A DNA stretch of 64,000 nucleotides, from the NCBI GenBank assembly GCA_026705465.1, contig JAPPAP010000009.1, positions 1-64,000 on the forward strand. The letters are read 5' to 3'. Shown piece after piece: positions 1-10,739 of this stretch; within the stretch, counting starts at the first letter, position 1; every line of letters begins with the position of its first letter. The DNA comes from a bacterium. GTDB lineage: Bacteria; Actinomycetota; Acidimicrobiia; Acidimicrobiales; Bin134. The notes below the pieces were generated by a model. That model saw only the letters and a list, made by a program, of their open reading frames with translations, had not been told where the DNA came from and searched no databases. Both the position numbers and the translations under genes were made by a program.

Positions 1-317
1 AGGAGTTCCGGGTGGCCTACGTCCGCCACCGCGAGGACGACGTGACCGCCACCCCGGACTCGGCGTGGGAGTGGCTGGCCCAGGGCTGGGAACTGTTCCC
101 AGAGGCCCGCTCCGATATCGTCCGCTGGTCGTATGACCCGATCGACCCCTGGCGGCTGGCCTTCACCCCCGGTGTGCGGGCGGTGGACGTGATGGTCGAC
201 GGGGAGACGCTGCTGGCCGACGGGGTGGCCACTCGGGTGGACCCCGATGAGATCCGGGCCAAAGCCGCCGAAGCCGCCAACCGACTGTTCGCCCAATTGG
301 AGGAGATCGACCCATGA
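1..317 (+). CDS. Amidohydrolase family protein, C-terminal part (cut by left edge)
   Basis: The reading frame is open from the window edge, so the true start lies outside; the GTG at 12 is only an internal codon. About 104 residues remain. They end in the pattern of the C-terminal beta-sandwich of cyclic amidohydrolases, with a [12 protein letters not shown] stretch and then a V-DG-LL-DG strand pair ([10 protein letters not shown]). The metal ligands and catalytic residues would lie upstream and cannot be checked, so the substrate is unknown. Its stop overlaps the start of the next gene by the ATGA at 314-317, so the two are translationally coupled and probably act together. An SsnA or cytosine-deaminase-like enzyme is possible. 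The superfamily is fairly sure and the reaction is not. Confidence 0.6.
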   Translation, partial: EFRVAYVRHREDDVTATPDSAWEWLAQGWELFPEARSDIVRWSYDPIDPWRLAFTPGVRAVDVMVDGETLLADGVATRVDPDEIRAKAAEAANRLFAQLEEIDP

Positions 318-1315
318 GCTCATACCCAGTGGCCCTCTACCTGCAGGACGCCCACTCGGTGGCCGAGGCCATCGAGTACGTGCAATACGCCGAACAGAAG
401 GGGTTCGAGGCCGTGTGGCAGGCCGACTCCCGGCTGGTGCGGGAGGCCACGGTGCCCATGGCCGCCTTCGCCGCCTCCACCGACACCATCAAGGTGGGCA
501 GCGGGGTGCTCGACATGTGGACCCGCAACCCGGCCCGGCTGGCGGCCACGTTCTCCACCCTGGACGACCTGGCGCCGGGCCGCATCCTGTGCGGTTTGGG
601 CGCGTGGTGGGATCCGCTGGCCAGCAAGGTGGGGGTGGACCGCCGCCGCCCGCTGGGGGCCATGCGGGAGGTGGTCACTGTGGTGCGGGCGCTGTTGGCC
701 GACGAGAACGTGACCTTCGACGGCGACTACGTGCACCTCGAAGACGTGGAGCTCGACTACGTGCACCAGCCCCGCCGCCCCAAGGACGTGCCCATCTACA
801 TCGGCGCCACCGGCATGAAGATGATGGCTTTGACTGGCGAGATCGCCGATGGCGTGGTGCTCAACTACCTGGTGTCGCCCGACTACAACCGTCGGGCCAT
901 GGACGCCCTGGCCGAGGGCGCGGCCCGAGCGGGGCGCACGGTGGACGATTTGGACCGTCCGCAGCTGGTGGTGTGCTCGCTGGCCGAGGACCGGGCCGAG
1001 GCGCTGGACGCCGCCCGCCTGCTGGTGACCCAGTATCTGGGCCAGCAGCCCCACATCATGGCCGCCTCGGGCGTGCCCGACTCGCTGCTGGATCAGGTCA
1101 ACGCCGTGCTCACCTGGCCCGCCACCATGGAGCAGGTGGAGGCGGCTTCCAAGCTGGTGCCCGACGACATCGTGCAGATGCTGTGCGCGGCCGGTACCGC
1201 CGAGGAGTGCCGGGCCAAGGTGGACGAGTACGTGGCCAACGGCGCCACCTGCCCGATTCTCTACCCCCTGGGTCCCGACGTGCGGGCCATGATCGACGTC
1301 TTCGGCCCAGCATGA
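314..1315 (+). CDS. LLM-class (F420/FMN-dependent) oxidoreductase
   Basis: The 333-residue protein fits the luciferase-like monooxygenase TIM-barrel fold at its usual length. It starts with a short strand (VALYLQD), has the early [10 protein letters not shown] helix-strand, a [12 protein letters not shown] segment, and [13 protein letters not shown], which sits where F420-dependent members such as methylenetetrahydromethanopterin reductase bind cofactor. A cofactor-side strand [10 protein letters not shown] follows. In actinobacteria most such proteins use F420 and reduce or oxidise alcohols, imines or enoate-like substrates. That is family knowledge, and the substrate here cannot be read. 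Its ATG overlaps the stop of the amidohydrolase, which suggests shared use in one catabolic route. FMN rather than F420 remains possible. Confidence 0.8.
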   Translation: MSSYPVALYLQDAHSVAEAIEYVQYAEQKGFEAVWQADSRLVREATVPMAAFAASTDTIKVGSGVLDMWTRNPARLAATFSTLDDLAPGRILCGLGAWWDPLASKVGVDRRRPLGAMREVVTVVRALLADENVTFDGDYVHLEDVELDYVHQPRRPKDVPIYIGATGMKMMALTGEIADGVVLNYLVSPDYNRRAMDALAEGAARAGRTVDDLDRPQLVVCSLAEDRAEALDAARLLVTQYLGQQPHIMAASGVPDSLLDQVNAVLTWPATMEQVEAASKLVPDDIVQMLCAAGTAEECRAKVDEYVANGATCPILYPLGPDVRAMIDVFGPA

Positions 1316-1371
1316 GCGTCCACTTCGAGCACGATCACAGTGCCAGCTACCACGGGTGAAAGAGTTGGTGC

Positions 1372-2832
1372 GTGAGTAACCGCGAGGAGTGGAAGCTGTG
1401 GTTGGAGGAGCTGGACCGTCGGCGCACTGAGGGCGCCGCCATGGGCGGCCCCGACCGGGTGGAGAAGTACATGCACTCGCGGGGCAAGCTGGACGTGCGC
1501 CAGCGCATCGACCGGCTGTTCGACCCCGGCACGTTCCGGGAGATCGGCTCGCTGGTGGGCACCATGGAGGACATCCCCTCCGACGGGTTCGTGGCCGGCT
1601 ACGGCCGGATCGACGGCCGCACGGTGCTGGCCGGGGCCGAGGACTTCACCGTGCTGGGCGGGTCGATCGGCGCGGGCAATACCGCCAAGCGCTACCGGGT
1701 GGCCGAGCTGGCCGCCCAGGAGGGCCTTCCGCTGGTCACCATGCTGGAGGGGGCCGGCCATCGGCTCACCGACACCGGGGGCAGCCGGGCGCCGGGCGAC
1801 CTCCAGGCCTACGCCGACTTGAACGGGCAGGTGCCCATGGTGTGTTTGGTGATGGGGGCCTCAGCCGGCCACGGCGCGCTGGCCGCTCCCCTCAGCGACT
1901 TCGTGATCATGACGTCGTACGCCTCCATGTTCACCGGGGGGCCGCCGCTGGTGAAGGCGGCCACCGGCGAGGACGTGACCAAAGAGGAGCTGGGCGGCGC
2001 CGACGTCTGCACCCGCATCGCGGGGTCGGCCCACAACGAGGCCCCCGACGACGAGGCGGCCATCGACATGGCCCGGCTCTATTTGTCTTATTTCCCTTCG
2101 CGCGCCGGCCAGCCCTCGCCCCTCAGCAGCGGGCCCGACACCGAGCCCCGAGTGGTAGAGGAACTGCTCGACGTGATCCCCCCCAACGACCGCCGCCCCT
2201 ACAACATGCACCAGGTGATCGACCTGATCGTCGACGACGGCAGCTTCTTCGAGGTCCAGCCCGCCTACGGCCCGGCCATCATCGTCGGACTGGCCCGCTT
2301 CGGCGGCCGGCCCAGCGCCATCGTGGCCAACAACCCGGCGTACTTGGCCGGCTCGGTGGATGCGTCGGCGGCCATCAAGGCCACCGACTTCTTGGAGGTG
2401 ATCGGCAACTACGACCACCCGGTGGTGTTTCTGGCCGACAACCCCGGGGTGATGGCCGGCACCAAGGCCGAGCGGGAGGGCATCTTGAAGTGGGGCGGCA
2501 AGATGTACAAAGCCGAGCGCCGCCTCACCAACCCCAAGATCGAGATCACCATGCGCAAGGCGTTCGGCTTTGGCTCGGTGGTGATGGCCCAGAACCCGTT
2601 CGACAACCAGACCCAGTCGTTCTCGTTGCCCAGCGTGAACATGGCGGCCATGCCCGCCGAGTCCGGCGGCCGCTCAGCCAAGCTCGATGCCGAAACCCAG
2701 GCCCAGGTGGAACGCGACCAGCGCTCCGGCCCCTATCGCCTGGCCAACCGCCTGGGCAGCGACGACGTGATCGACCCCCGAGACATGCGCAACGCCATCC
2801 TCAACTCCCTCACCCTGGCTGAGAACCGCTAG
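1372..2832 (+). CDS. Acyl-CoA carboxylase, carboxyltransferase (beta) subunit
   Basis: The protein has 486 residues from a GTG start. It shows the two crotonase-like halves of the biotin-dependent carboxyltransferases. The N-terminal half has GSIGAGNTAKRYRVAELA, an EGAGHRLTD motif, and GASAGHGALAAPLSDF, the oxyanion region. The C-terminal half has the FEVQPAYGPAIIVGLAR entry strand, ATDFLE, and LADNPGVMAGTKAEREG. Family members transfer carboxyl from carboxybiotin to acetyl-, propionyl- or methylcrotonyl-CoA. It is a little shorter than typical PccB/AccD (about 510-540 residues). No biotin carboxylase or carrier subunit is nearby, so the partner must be encoded elsewhere. It lies 56 bp after the oxidoreductase and ends 10 bp from a convergent gene, with no clear terminator between. 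Confidence 0.88.
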   Translation: MSNREEWKLWLEELDRRRTEGAAMGGPDRVEKYMHSRGKLDVRQRIDRLFDPGTFREIGSLVGTMEDIPSDGFVAGYGRIDGRTVLAGAEDFTVLGGSIGAGNTAKRYRVAELAAQEGLPLVTMLEGAGHRLTDTGGSRAPGDLQAYADLNGQVPMVCLVMGASAGHGALAAPLSDFVIMTSYASMFTGGPPLVKAATGEDVTKEELGGADVCTRIAGSAHNEAPDDEAAIDMARLYLSYFPSRAGQPSPLSSGPDTEPRVVEELLDVIPPNDRRPYNMHQVIDLIVDDGSFFEVQPAYGPAIIVGLARFGGRPSAIVANNPAYLAGSVDASAAIKATDFLEVIGNYDHPVVFLADNPGVMAGTKAEREGILKWGGKMYKAERRLTNPKIEITMRKAFGFGSVVMAQNPFDNQTQSFSLPSVNMAAMPAESGGRSAKLDAETQAQVERDQRSGPYRLANRLGSDDVIDPRDMRNAILNSLTLAENR

Positions 2833-2842
2833 TTCTGGAGCG

Positions 2843-4141
2843 CTAGTCCCAGAGGCGGCGGGCTCGGCTGGCCAGGTCGGCGTGGGCGGCGGCCAGGTCG
2901 CAGCCCAGGAGTTGGCCGTCTTGGACCACGGGGTTGCCGGCGACGTAGAGGTGGCGGACTCGGCGGTCGGGGCCGAGGACCAGTCCGGCCAGAGGATCGA
3001 CCACGTCGGCGATGTCGTCTCCCGGCCACACGGCCAGGTCGGCGATCATGCCCGGCTGGATCTGCCCCAACCGGTCGGCCACTCCGAGACACTTGGCTCC
3101 GCCGGTGGTGCCTAGCCGGAGGGCGTCGGCGGGCATGAAGGCGCTGGGGTCCATGGCCCGCAGGCGGGCGGCATATAGCGATTGGTGCAGCTCGGGAAAC
3201 AGGCCACCCACCTCGTTGGACGCCACCCCGTCCACCCCGAGGCCCACCGGCACTCCGGCGGCCTCCAGATCGGTCACCCGGCAAGTGCCCGCGGCCAAAC
3301 GGGCGTTGGACGAGGGGCAGTGGGCCACGCCCACCCCGGCGGCACCCAGTCGGGCGATTTCCTCGTCGTTGAACCAGATGCCGTGGGCCAGCCACACGTC
3401 GTCGCCCACCCAGCCCCATTCGTCGAGCTGCTCCACCGGCCGGCGGCCGAACCGCTCCAGGCAGTGCTCCTGCTCGTCGATGGTCTCGCACAGGTGGGTA
3501 TGGAGCCGCAGGCCGTGCTGTCGGGCCAGGTCGGCCGACGCCTCCATCAGCTCGGAGCTGACCGAGAATGGGCTGCACGGCGCCACCACCACATGCACCA
3601 TGTCGCCGTCGTGGTGTTGGGCGATCACCCGCTCGGTGGAGGCCATGATGGATTCCAGGTCCTCCACCACATGGTCGGGAGGAAGCCCGCCCTGAGACTC
3701 GCCCAGGTCCATCGACCCCCGGCTGAGGTGCAGGCGGATGCCCACTGCGGCGGCGGCCTCCACGATGGCGTCGAACACCGCGTCGTCGCCGTGGGGCACC
3801 AGGTAGTGGTGGTCGGATGCCGAGGTGCAACCGGTGGCGGCCAGCTCGCCCAATCCGACCAGCGCGGCAGCAGCCACGTCGTCCACCGACAGCCGCCCCC
3901 ACACCGGGTAGAGCTCCACCAGCCAGTTGAACAGGTCGCAGCCCACCGCCCGGCCCCGGGTCATCCATTGATAGAGGTGATGGTGGGTGTTGGCCAGCCC
4001 CGCGGTGATGATGTCGCCGTCCACATTGACGACGACGTCACCGGGCTGGGACTCAATGGTGCCCACTTCAGCGATGATGTTGTCGGCGAGGGCGATGTCG
4101 CCGGGCCAACGGGCGCCTCGCAGAACGGTGCGGGAGCTCAT
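2843..4141 (-). CDS. Amidohydrolase of the 8-oxoguanine deaminase / chlorohydrolase type
   Basis: The 432-residue metal-dependent hydrolase starts at the ATG complementary to 4139-4141, which overlaps the upstream stop as ATGA; a longer open frame to 4198 would run into the neighbouring gene. Visible motifs are ANTHHHLYQWMTRG (HxH metal ligands on strand 1), HTHLCET (third His), AHGIWF and AHCPSSNARLA (fourth His and substrate loop), and GLGVDGVASNE (metal-binding Asp). The HCPSSNARL and GVDGxASNE combination is what I know from the 8-oxoguanine deaminase / atrazine chlorohydrolase branch, so deamination of a purine or triazine-like ring is the best guess. It is last in a three-gene minus-strand unit with two PLP enzymes, and it faces a nucleoside-type ABC importer across the divergent region. 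Confidence 0.82.
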   Translation of the reverse strand: MSSRTVLRGARWPGDIALADNIIAEVGTIESQPGDVVVNVDGDIITAGLANTHHHLYQWMTRGRAVGCDLFNWLVELYPVWGRLSVDDVAAAALVGLGELAATGCTSASDHHYLVPHGDDAVFDAIVEAAAAVGIRLHLSRGSMDLGESQGGLPPDHVVEDLESIMASTERVIAQHHDGDMVHVVVAPCSPFSVSSELMEASADLARQHGLRLHTHLCETIDEQEHCLERFGRRPVEQLDEWGWVGDDVWLAHGIWFNDEEIARLGAAGVGVAHCPSSNARLAAGTCRVTDLEAAGVPVGLGVDGVASNEVGGLFPELHQSLYAARLRAMDPSAFMPADALRLGTTGGAKCLGVADRLGQIQPGMIADLAVWPGDDIADVVDPLAGLVLGPDRRVRHLYVAGNPVVQDGQLLGCDLAAAHADLASRARRLWD

Positions 4142-5339
4142 CGCTGCGCCCCGGTGAACAGCACCGCGGGTTTGGCCCCGGCGGGCGGATCGTCGCACAG
4201 CAGACCGGCCAAGCCGGCTGAGCCAGTAGGGCTGACGTTGATGCCGGTGGCCGACCGGCCTGCCTCGCAGGCCTCGGTCACCACTGGCTCGGGCACCACC
4301 ACCGGGTGGCCACCGGTGGCCGCCATGGCCTCGGTGACCGCGGCCCAGTCGTAGGTCTCATCGTCGAGGATCCCAGTGGCGGCCGAGAATGGGGTCGGCG
4401 TCCATGGCCACATGACCGCGCTTCGCTGGCGACGGGCCTCCTCCAGCCCACCCAGCTCGGCGGTGCGCTCCCACGCTCGGGCCAGCGGAGCGCACCCCTC
4501 GGTCTGCACCGTAATCAGGGCGGCTGACGACCCACCGATGGCCAACCCCTGGGCCACCGACGCGGCCAGCGCGCCACCCCCCACCTGGATATACACCCGG
4601 TCGATATCTGGAGCTTGCTCGGCCAGCTCGTAGCCAAGGGTGCGGCCCCCATCGATGGTGTAACCGTTGTCGGGCCCCTGGCAGCCGAAGGGAACCGCCC
4701 CGGCGCTCACTGCCTCTCGGAAGCGGTTGTATGAGGGATCGCCGTCTTCGCCATCGACTCGGGGACAGACCTCCACTGTCGCGCCCAATTCCCGCAGACG
4801 GTCGACCACGGCTTCTTCCGCAAAAGTGGGCACGTACACGGTGAGTGGCCACCGCTCAGCAGCAGCCACCACCGCGGCAGCCAGCGCAGCATTGCCGCAA
4901 GAGGCGATGGCCAGCGGAGGACGGTCGGCGGAAGCACCGGCCCGACGCTCCCGTACCAGCAAATGCAACATCAGCCCGAAGGTATGTCGGGCCTTGTGCG
5001 ACCCCGACACATTGTCGGTCTCGTCTTTAATGGTCACGCTCCGGCCACCAATTGGGGCGCTTGAACATGGCGTGACCTCGAATCCGTGGCCGTCAACTCC
5101 AGCAACGGCGTCATCGAGCTGACCCACCCGATCCACAAACCAAGCGTCATCGTCAGCCTCAGCCCACGACCGCAGCATCCGCCGATAGCGCACAAACGGC
5201 TGCTGGCTGCTCTCATCCACCCGCCACTCTGGCACCGGCAGGCGCAGAACGTGGTCACCGCCATCGGCATCTCTATACCGACAGGCCCACGCGTCACCGG
5301 CCGCGACCGCTCCACACGAGCAAGTCAGGCCTTGGAGCA

Positions 5340-5340
<1 letters not shown>
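4138..5340 (-). CDS. Threonine-synthase-like fold-type-II PLP enzyme
   Basis: The 400-residue protein begins with a short Cys-rich ribbon (LTCSCGAVAAGDAWAC), as seen before the catalytic domain in threonine synthases. ETDNVSGSHKARH follows, with the Lys expected to carry PLP, then ASCGNAALA (the phosphate-side SxGNxxxA loop) and a glycine-rich QVGGGALAASVAQG loop. The C-terminal segment INVSPTGSAGLAGLL matches the ring-nitrogen Ser region. Fold type II is clear, but whether it makes threonine, deaminates a hydroxyamino acid or acts on something else is not. It overlaps the upstream PLP gene by one base (TAATG) and the downstream amidohydrolase by ATGA, so all three are tightly coupled. A housekeeping threonine synthase is less likely in this context. 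Confidence 0.75.
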
Positions 5341-6833
<1,493 letters not shown>

Positions 6834-6955
6834 CGGCGAACCTGCTGAATCGAAATCGTCACAAAGCGGTAATCAAGTTTCTCGCGACTACCTGAGCGTT
6901 ACAGGCTACTCTCTTGGGGCTGGCTTTCGAGCCGATCCAAGGAGGGAAACGAGAC

Positions 6956-8071
6956 ATGGCCAAGAAGTTTTTGCTGAAGCTGCTGGTGGTGATAGCGACG
7001 CTCACTCTGGTTGCCGTTGGGTGCGGCAACGACGACGATGATGCGGGTCCGGTAAGTCCATCCGACGAGGGATTTGCAGCAGCCTTCGTCTTTGTCGGCC
7101 CAGTGGGAGACGCAGGCTGGACCTGGGCCCACAATGAGGGTCGCCGTTATGCCGAGGCTCAGACCGGGGCCACCACGCTGTTTGTGGAAAGCGTCCCCGA
7201 AGTCGCCGAGGACTTCCGCGCCGTAGTGGTTGACTTCATCGAGAACGAGGGGGCAGACGTCATCTTCGCCACCTCCTTCGGCTACATGGACCCGATGGAG
7301 GAGTTGGCCGGCGAGTACCCCGACGTCGTGTTCGAACACGCCAGCGGTTACAAGAAGAACGAAACCAACTTCGGCAACTACTTCGGCCGCATGTACCAGC
7401 CCCGCTACCTGTCGGGAATGGCCGCAGGCGCAATCACTGAGGCCAACCAGATCGGTTATGTGGCTGCCTTCCCCATCCCCGAGGTGCTGCGAGGCATCAA
7501 CGCCTTCACCCTGGGGGCGCAGCGGGTCAACCCCGACGTCGAAGTCCACGTGACCTGGACGTTCACCTGGTTCGACCCGGCGGTTGAAGGCGACAGCGCC
7601 GCGGCCTTGCTAGAGGCTGGTGCCGACGTGATCGCCATGCACCAAGACTCCACCGCACCGGGTCTGGCCGCTCAGGAGGCCGGCGCCCGCTGGGTGTCGT
7701 ACAACTCCGACATGAGCGCCTTCGCGCCTGACGCGTTCATCACTGCGCCGGTGTGGAACTGGGGTCCGTACTACGAGCGGATCATCGAGGCAGTGGCTGC
7801 CGGCACCTATACCCCGGGGTCCTACTGGGGCGGCATGGACGACGAGATCGTCGCCCTTGCTCCGTTGGCCGCCGACGTGCCCGCCGATGTCGCGGCGGAG
7901 ATCGACGCGGTGGCCGCCTCGATCGTCGACGGCTCCTGGGACGTGTTCACCGGCGAGATCCGGGATCAGGACGGCAACGTGGTAGTAGCGGCAGGCGAGA
8001 CGCTCGACGATTTAGCCATGCTCGAGATGAGCTACTTCGTAGAGGGTGTCGTCGGCAACGCCTCACCGTGA
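6956..8071 (+). CDS. BMP/Med-family ABC transporter substrate-binding lipoprotein
   Basis: I chose the ATG at 6956 because AAGGAGGG lies at an ideal distance upstream; the open frame extends to 6914 without a ribosome site. The 371-residue product begins KKFLLKLLVV, a hydrophobic stretch and the lipobox AVGC, followed by the tether GNDDDDAG. The body has the BMP-family pattern: FVGPVGDAGWTWAHNEGRRY near the start, DVIFATSFGYMDP, and YVAAFPIPEVLRGINAF. Characterised relatives (PnrA/BmpA, NupN-type) bind purine nucleosides, so a nucleoside or similar ring compound is the likely ligand. It heads a complete operon with the ATPase and two permeases that follow. The amidohydrolase/PLP genes diverge from it, which supports use of the imported compound by them. 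Confidence 0.88.
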   Translation: MAKKFLLKLLVVIATLTLVAVGCGNDDDDAGPVSPSDEGFAAAFVFVGPVGDAGWTWAHNEGRRYAEAQTGATTLFVESVPEVAEDFRAVVVDFIENEGADVIFATSFGYMDPMEELAGEYPDVVFEHASGYKKNETNFGNYFGRMYQPRYLSGMAAGAITEANQIGYVAAFPIPEVLRGINAFTLGAQRVNPDVEVHVTWTFTWFDPAVEGDSAAALLEAGADVIAMHQDSTAPGLAAQEAGARWVSYNSDMSAFAPDAFITAPVWNWGPYYERIIEAVAAGTYTPGSYWGGMDDEIVALAPLAADVPADVAAEIDAVAASIVDGSWDVFTGEIRDQDGNVVVAAGETLDDLAMLEMSYFVEGVVGNASP

Positions 8072-8100
8072 TCTAAGCCGGGCGCAACCCGGTTTCCACA

Positions 8101-9618
8101 GTGGCATCTTCTGGTGCCGAGCATGCGGTCTGGCTCCGGGGAATTGAGAAGCAATTCCCCGGAGTGATCGCCTGTGCCGGGGCCGACCTGCGGGTTCGCC
8201 CCGGCACTATCCATGCCCTATTGGGTGAGAACGGCGCGGGCAAGACCACCATGGTCAACGTGCTGGCCGGGGTCTATCGGCCCGACGCCGGCGAGGTGTG
8301 GGTGAACGGCCAGCGGCGCCAGTTCTACTCGCCCGCCGACGCCATCGCCGCGGGCGTTGGGATGGTGTACCAAGAGTTTCGGCTGGTGCCCACTTTGACC
8401 GTGGCCGAGAACGTCGTGCTTGGAGCTGCTCCTCGGGTGCTACGGAGCTCTGAAATCGAGGAGCGGGTGGCCGAGCTGTCGGCGGAATACGGCATGGCCG
8501 CCGATCCCACCCGGCCGGTGTGGCAGCTCTCGATGGGAGAACGCCAGCGGGTTGAGATTCTCAAGTCGCTGTGGCGGAACGCCTCGGTGCTGGTGATGGA
8601 CGAGCCCACCGCGGTTTTGACGCCCGGGGAGGCCGCCGAGTTGGGGGCCACACTGCGGTCCATGGCCGAAGGGGGTCGCTCGGTCATATACATCAGCCAC
8701 AAGCTCGACCAGGTGGTGGCCTTCTGCGACGAGGCCACCGTTTTGCGCCAGGGCAAGACCGCGGCCACCGTCGACAACTTGCAAGATGTCGACTTGACCG
8801 CATTGGCCGAGATGATGGTGGGCACATCCGGAGGCGGGTATGTGGATCGCCCTCCCCCCCGAGACAGAGGGCCTGAGGTTCTGTCTTTGCAGAACGTCAG
8901 CGCCCTCAACGACCGCGGACTACCGGCGCTGACCGACATCAACATGACCATTCACTCTGGTGAGATCGTGGGCATTGTCGGGGTGTCAGGCAATGGCCAG
9001 AAGGAGCTGGCCGAGGTCATCACCGGACTGCGTCGCCCTACCGAGGGCCGGGTAACGGTCAAGGAGCAAGACATCACCGGGGCGTCACCCGGAGACCGCT
9101 ATCGGTTGGGGTTGGCCTATGTGCCCGAAGACCGTCTCGGGGTGGGATTGGCGCCCAAGATGTCGGTGGTGGACAACGCAGTGGTTCGGTCGTACAAGTC
9201 CCAGCGGCGGGGACTCATGTTGGTCGTGGACCGTTGCGTCAAGTTCTGTCAAACCTTGGTGGAGCAGTTCGGAGTGCGGGTGGGCCGGCTGGGTGATCCG
9301 ATAGCCGGTCTGTCGGGCGGGAATCTCCAGCGGCTGCTGCTGGGCCGCGAGCTGGCCGAGCAGCCCGCGGTGCTGGTGGCGGCCCAACCCACCCGGGGCT
9401 TGGACGTGCAGGGAGTGGCTGCCATCCAAAGTCACTTGGTGGAGCAGCGGGCCAACGGGGTGGGAGTGCTGTTGATCTCAGAGGACCTCGACGAGTTGCA
9501 GGCACTGTCCGACGTTCTTTTGGTGATGTACGAGGGCCGAGTGGTGGGCGAATACCCCCCCGACGTCACCCCGCGATCCATCTTGGGTTCGGCTATGGCT
9601 GGGAATCCACCGACATGA
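8101..9618 (+). CDS. ABC transporter ATP-binding protein (two ATPase domains), BMP-type importer
   Basis: The 505-residue protein starts at a GTG. It has two tandem nucleotide-binding domains, as in RbsA/YufO-type importers. The first domain has Walker A GENGAGKTTM, signature LSMGERQRVEI, Walker B VLVMDEPTA and a following H-loop ISHKLDQV. The second has a degenerate Walker A (VSGNGQKELAEV), signature LSGGNLQRLLLGRELAEQPA, and AAQPTRGLDVQG where a Walker B Asp-Glu is normally found. An asymmetric pair like this is usual for the family, with one productive ATP site. It sits 29 bp after the binding protein and overlaps the first permease (ATGA at 9615-9618). It energises import through the two permeases and is the only complete ABC ATPase in this window. 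Confidence 0.93.
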   Translation: MASSGAEHAVWLRGIEKQFPGVIACAGADLRVRPGTIHALLGENGAGKTTMVNVLAGVYRPDAGEVWVNGQRRQFYSPADAIAAGVGMVYQEFRLVPTLTVAENVVLGAAPRVLRSSEIEERVAELSAEYGMAADPTRPVWQLSMGERQRVEILKSLWRNASVLVMDEPTAVLTPGEAAELGATLRSMAEGGRSVIYISHKLDQVVAFCDEATVLRQGKTAATVDNLQDVDLTALAEMMVGTSGGGYVDRPPPRDRGPEVLSLQNVSALNDRGLPALTDINMTIHSGEIVGIVGVSGNGQKELAEVITGLRRPTEGRVTVKEQDITGASPGDRYRLGLAYVPEDRLGVGLAPKMSVVDNAVVRSYKSQRRGLMLVVDRCVKFCQTLVEQFGVRVGRLGDPIAGLSGGNLQRLLLGRELAEQPAVLVAAQPTRGLDVQGVAAIQSHLVEQRANGVGVLLISEDLDELQALSDVLLVMYEGRVVGEYPPDVTPRSILGSAMAGNPPT

Positions 9619-10739
9619 TCCGACCAGTCTTGGTTCGGCGCGACAAAGTGGTGCCCGCAACCCAAGCAGTGGCCTTTGTGGTCGGCATTGCCGCGGCCCT
9701 GGTGCTGGGACTGATTCTGCTGTGGACATCAGGTCACAATCCGGCCGAGGTGTACGAGCGCATGTTCGACGCCGCCTTCGTGGGCACCGATTCGCTGGCT
9801 CGGACTCTGGAGCGGGCCACTCCTCTGGCGCTGACCGGTTTGGCCGTGGCGGTGGCGGGATCGATGGGCTTGTGGAACATCGGGGCTGAGGGACAGATGA
9901 TGGCCGGCGCCACCATCGCCGCCGGCGTGGCCATGACGGCTGACGGATTGCCCGGCCCGTTGTTGATCGCGGTGATGGTGGTGTGCGGCGTGGCCGGTGG
10001 CATGGTGCTGATGCTCGGTCCCGCGCTGGCCCGGTCGCATCTGGGGGTGAGCGAGATCATCACCACGCTGATGCTGGTCTATGTGGCCATTCGGGTGGTG
10101 GAGTGGCTGGAAACCGGCCCGTGGAAAGACCCCGAGTCGTTCGGGTTCGCGGTGATCGAGCCGGTGCCAGAGCAGGCGTCGCTTCCCGGGTTGTTCGGCC
10201 GGGCCAACATCGGAACGCTCATTGCCTTGGGATTGCTGCTGGTGTTCTCGCTGGCGGTTTCCCGCACCGCGTGGGGATACGAGCTGCGCTTGGCCGGATC
10301 TTCACCCAACACGGCCCGCTATGCCGGGATCTCCTTGCGCCGCAAGGTGCTGACCGCGCTGCTGCTGTCAGGCGGTATCGCCGGTTTGGCCGGGGCGGTG
10401 CAGCTCACCGGGTCGGCCACCCGGCTGGAATCAGGGCTGTCCAATGGCTATGGCTTCGCCGGGATCATCGTGGCCGCACTGGCCCTCATGCGTCCTTCAG
10501 GGGTGGCGGCGGCGGCATTTGTGTTCGGAGCAGTGCAGGTGGGCGGACAGAGCATTCAGACCCTGGGGGTGAGCTCGGCCATCTCTGACATCTTGCAGGC
10601 CATGATCCTGTTCGGGGCGCTGATGGCCGCGGTCTTCTTCAACTACCGGATTCGCTGGAGTGGGCCAGCGGGACAGGCATCCTCAGACGATGACCAGGCA
10701 GAGGCGGGGGACGACACCATGGCCTTGGAAGGCACCTGA
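9615..10739 (+). CDS. ABC transporter permease, BMP-type importer (first subunit)
   Basis: The 374-residue polytopic membrane protein resembles the YufP/NupP-type permeases of the branched-chain/ribose permease superfamily. Its hydrophobic segments start at AVAFVVGIAAALVLGLILLW and are followed by LARTLERATPLALTGLAVAV, NIGAEGQMMAGA (a conserved loop of this family) and GVSEIITTLMLVY. The C-terminal tail is soluble and acidic (SSDDDQAEAGDD). The gene overlaps the ATPase at its start. Its TGA stop at 10737-10739 overlaps the ATG of the second permease by one base (TGATG), so the operon is very compact. It should form the membrane channel as a heterodimer with the next gene product. Confidence in the family is high, and the substrate is inferred only from the binding protein. 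Confidence 0.9.
   Translation: MIRPVLVRRDKVVPATQAVAFVVGIAAALVLGLILLWTSGHNPAEVYERMFDAAFVGTDSLARTLERATPLALTGLAVAVAGSMGLWNIGAEGQMMAGATIAAGVAMTADGLPGPLLIAVMVVCGVAGGMVLMLGPALARSHLGVSEIITTLMLVYVAIRVVEWLETGPWKDPESFGFAVIEPVPEQASLPGLFGRANIGTLIALGLLLVFSLAVSRTAWGYELRLAGSSPNTARYAGISLRRKVLTALLLSGGIAGLAGAVQLTGSATRLESGLSNGYGFAGIIVAALALMRPSGVAAAAFVFGAVQVGGQSIQTLGVSSAISDILQAMILFGALMAAVFFNYRIRWSGPAGQASSDDDQAEAGDDTMALEGT

Noticed and set aside
6834..6955. Purine riboswitch or clear promoter in the divergent region before the BMP operon
   Set aside because: No conserved purine-aptamer core and no convincing -35/-10 pair could be read by eye.
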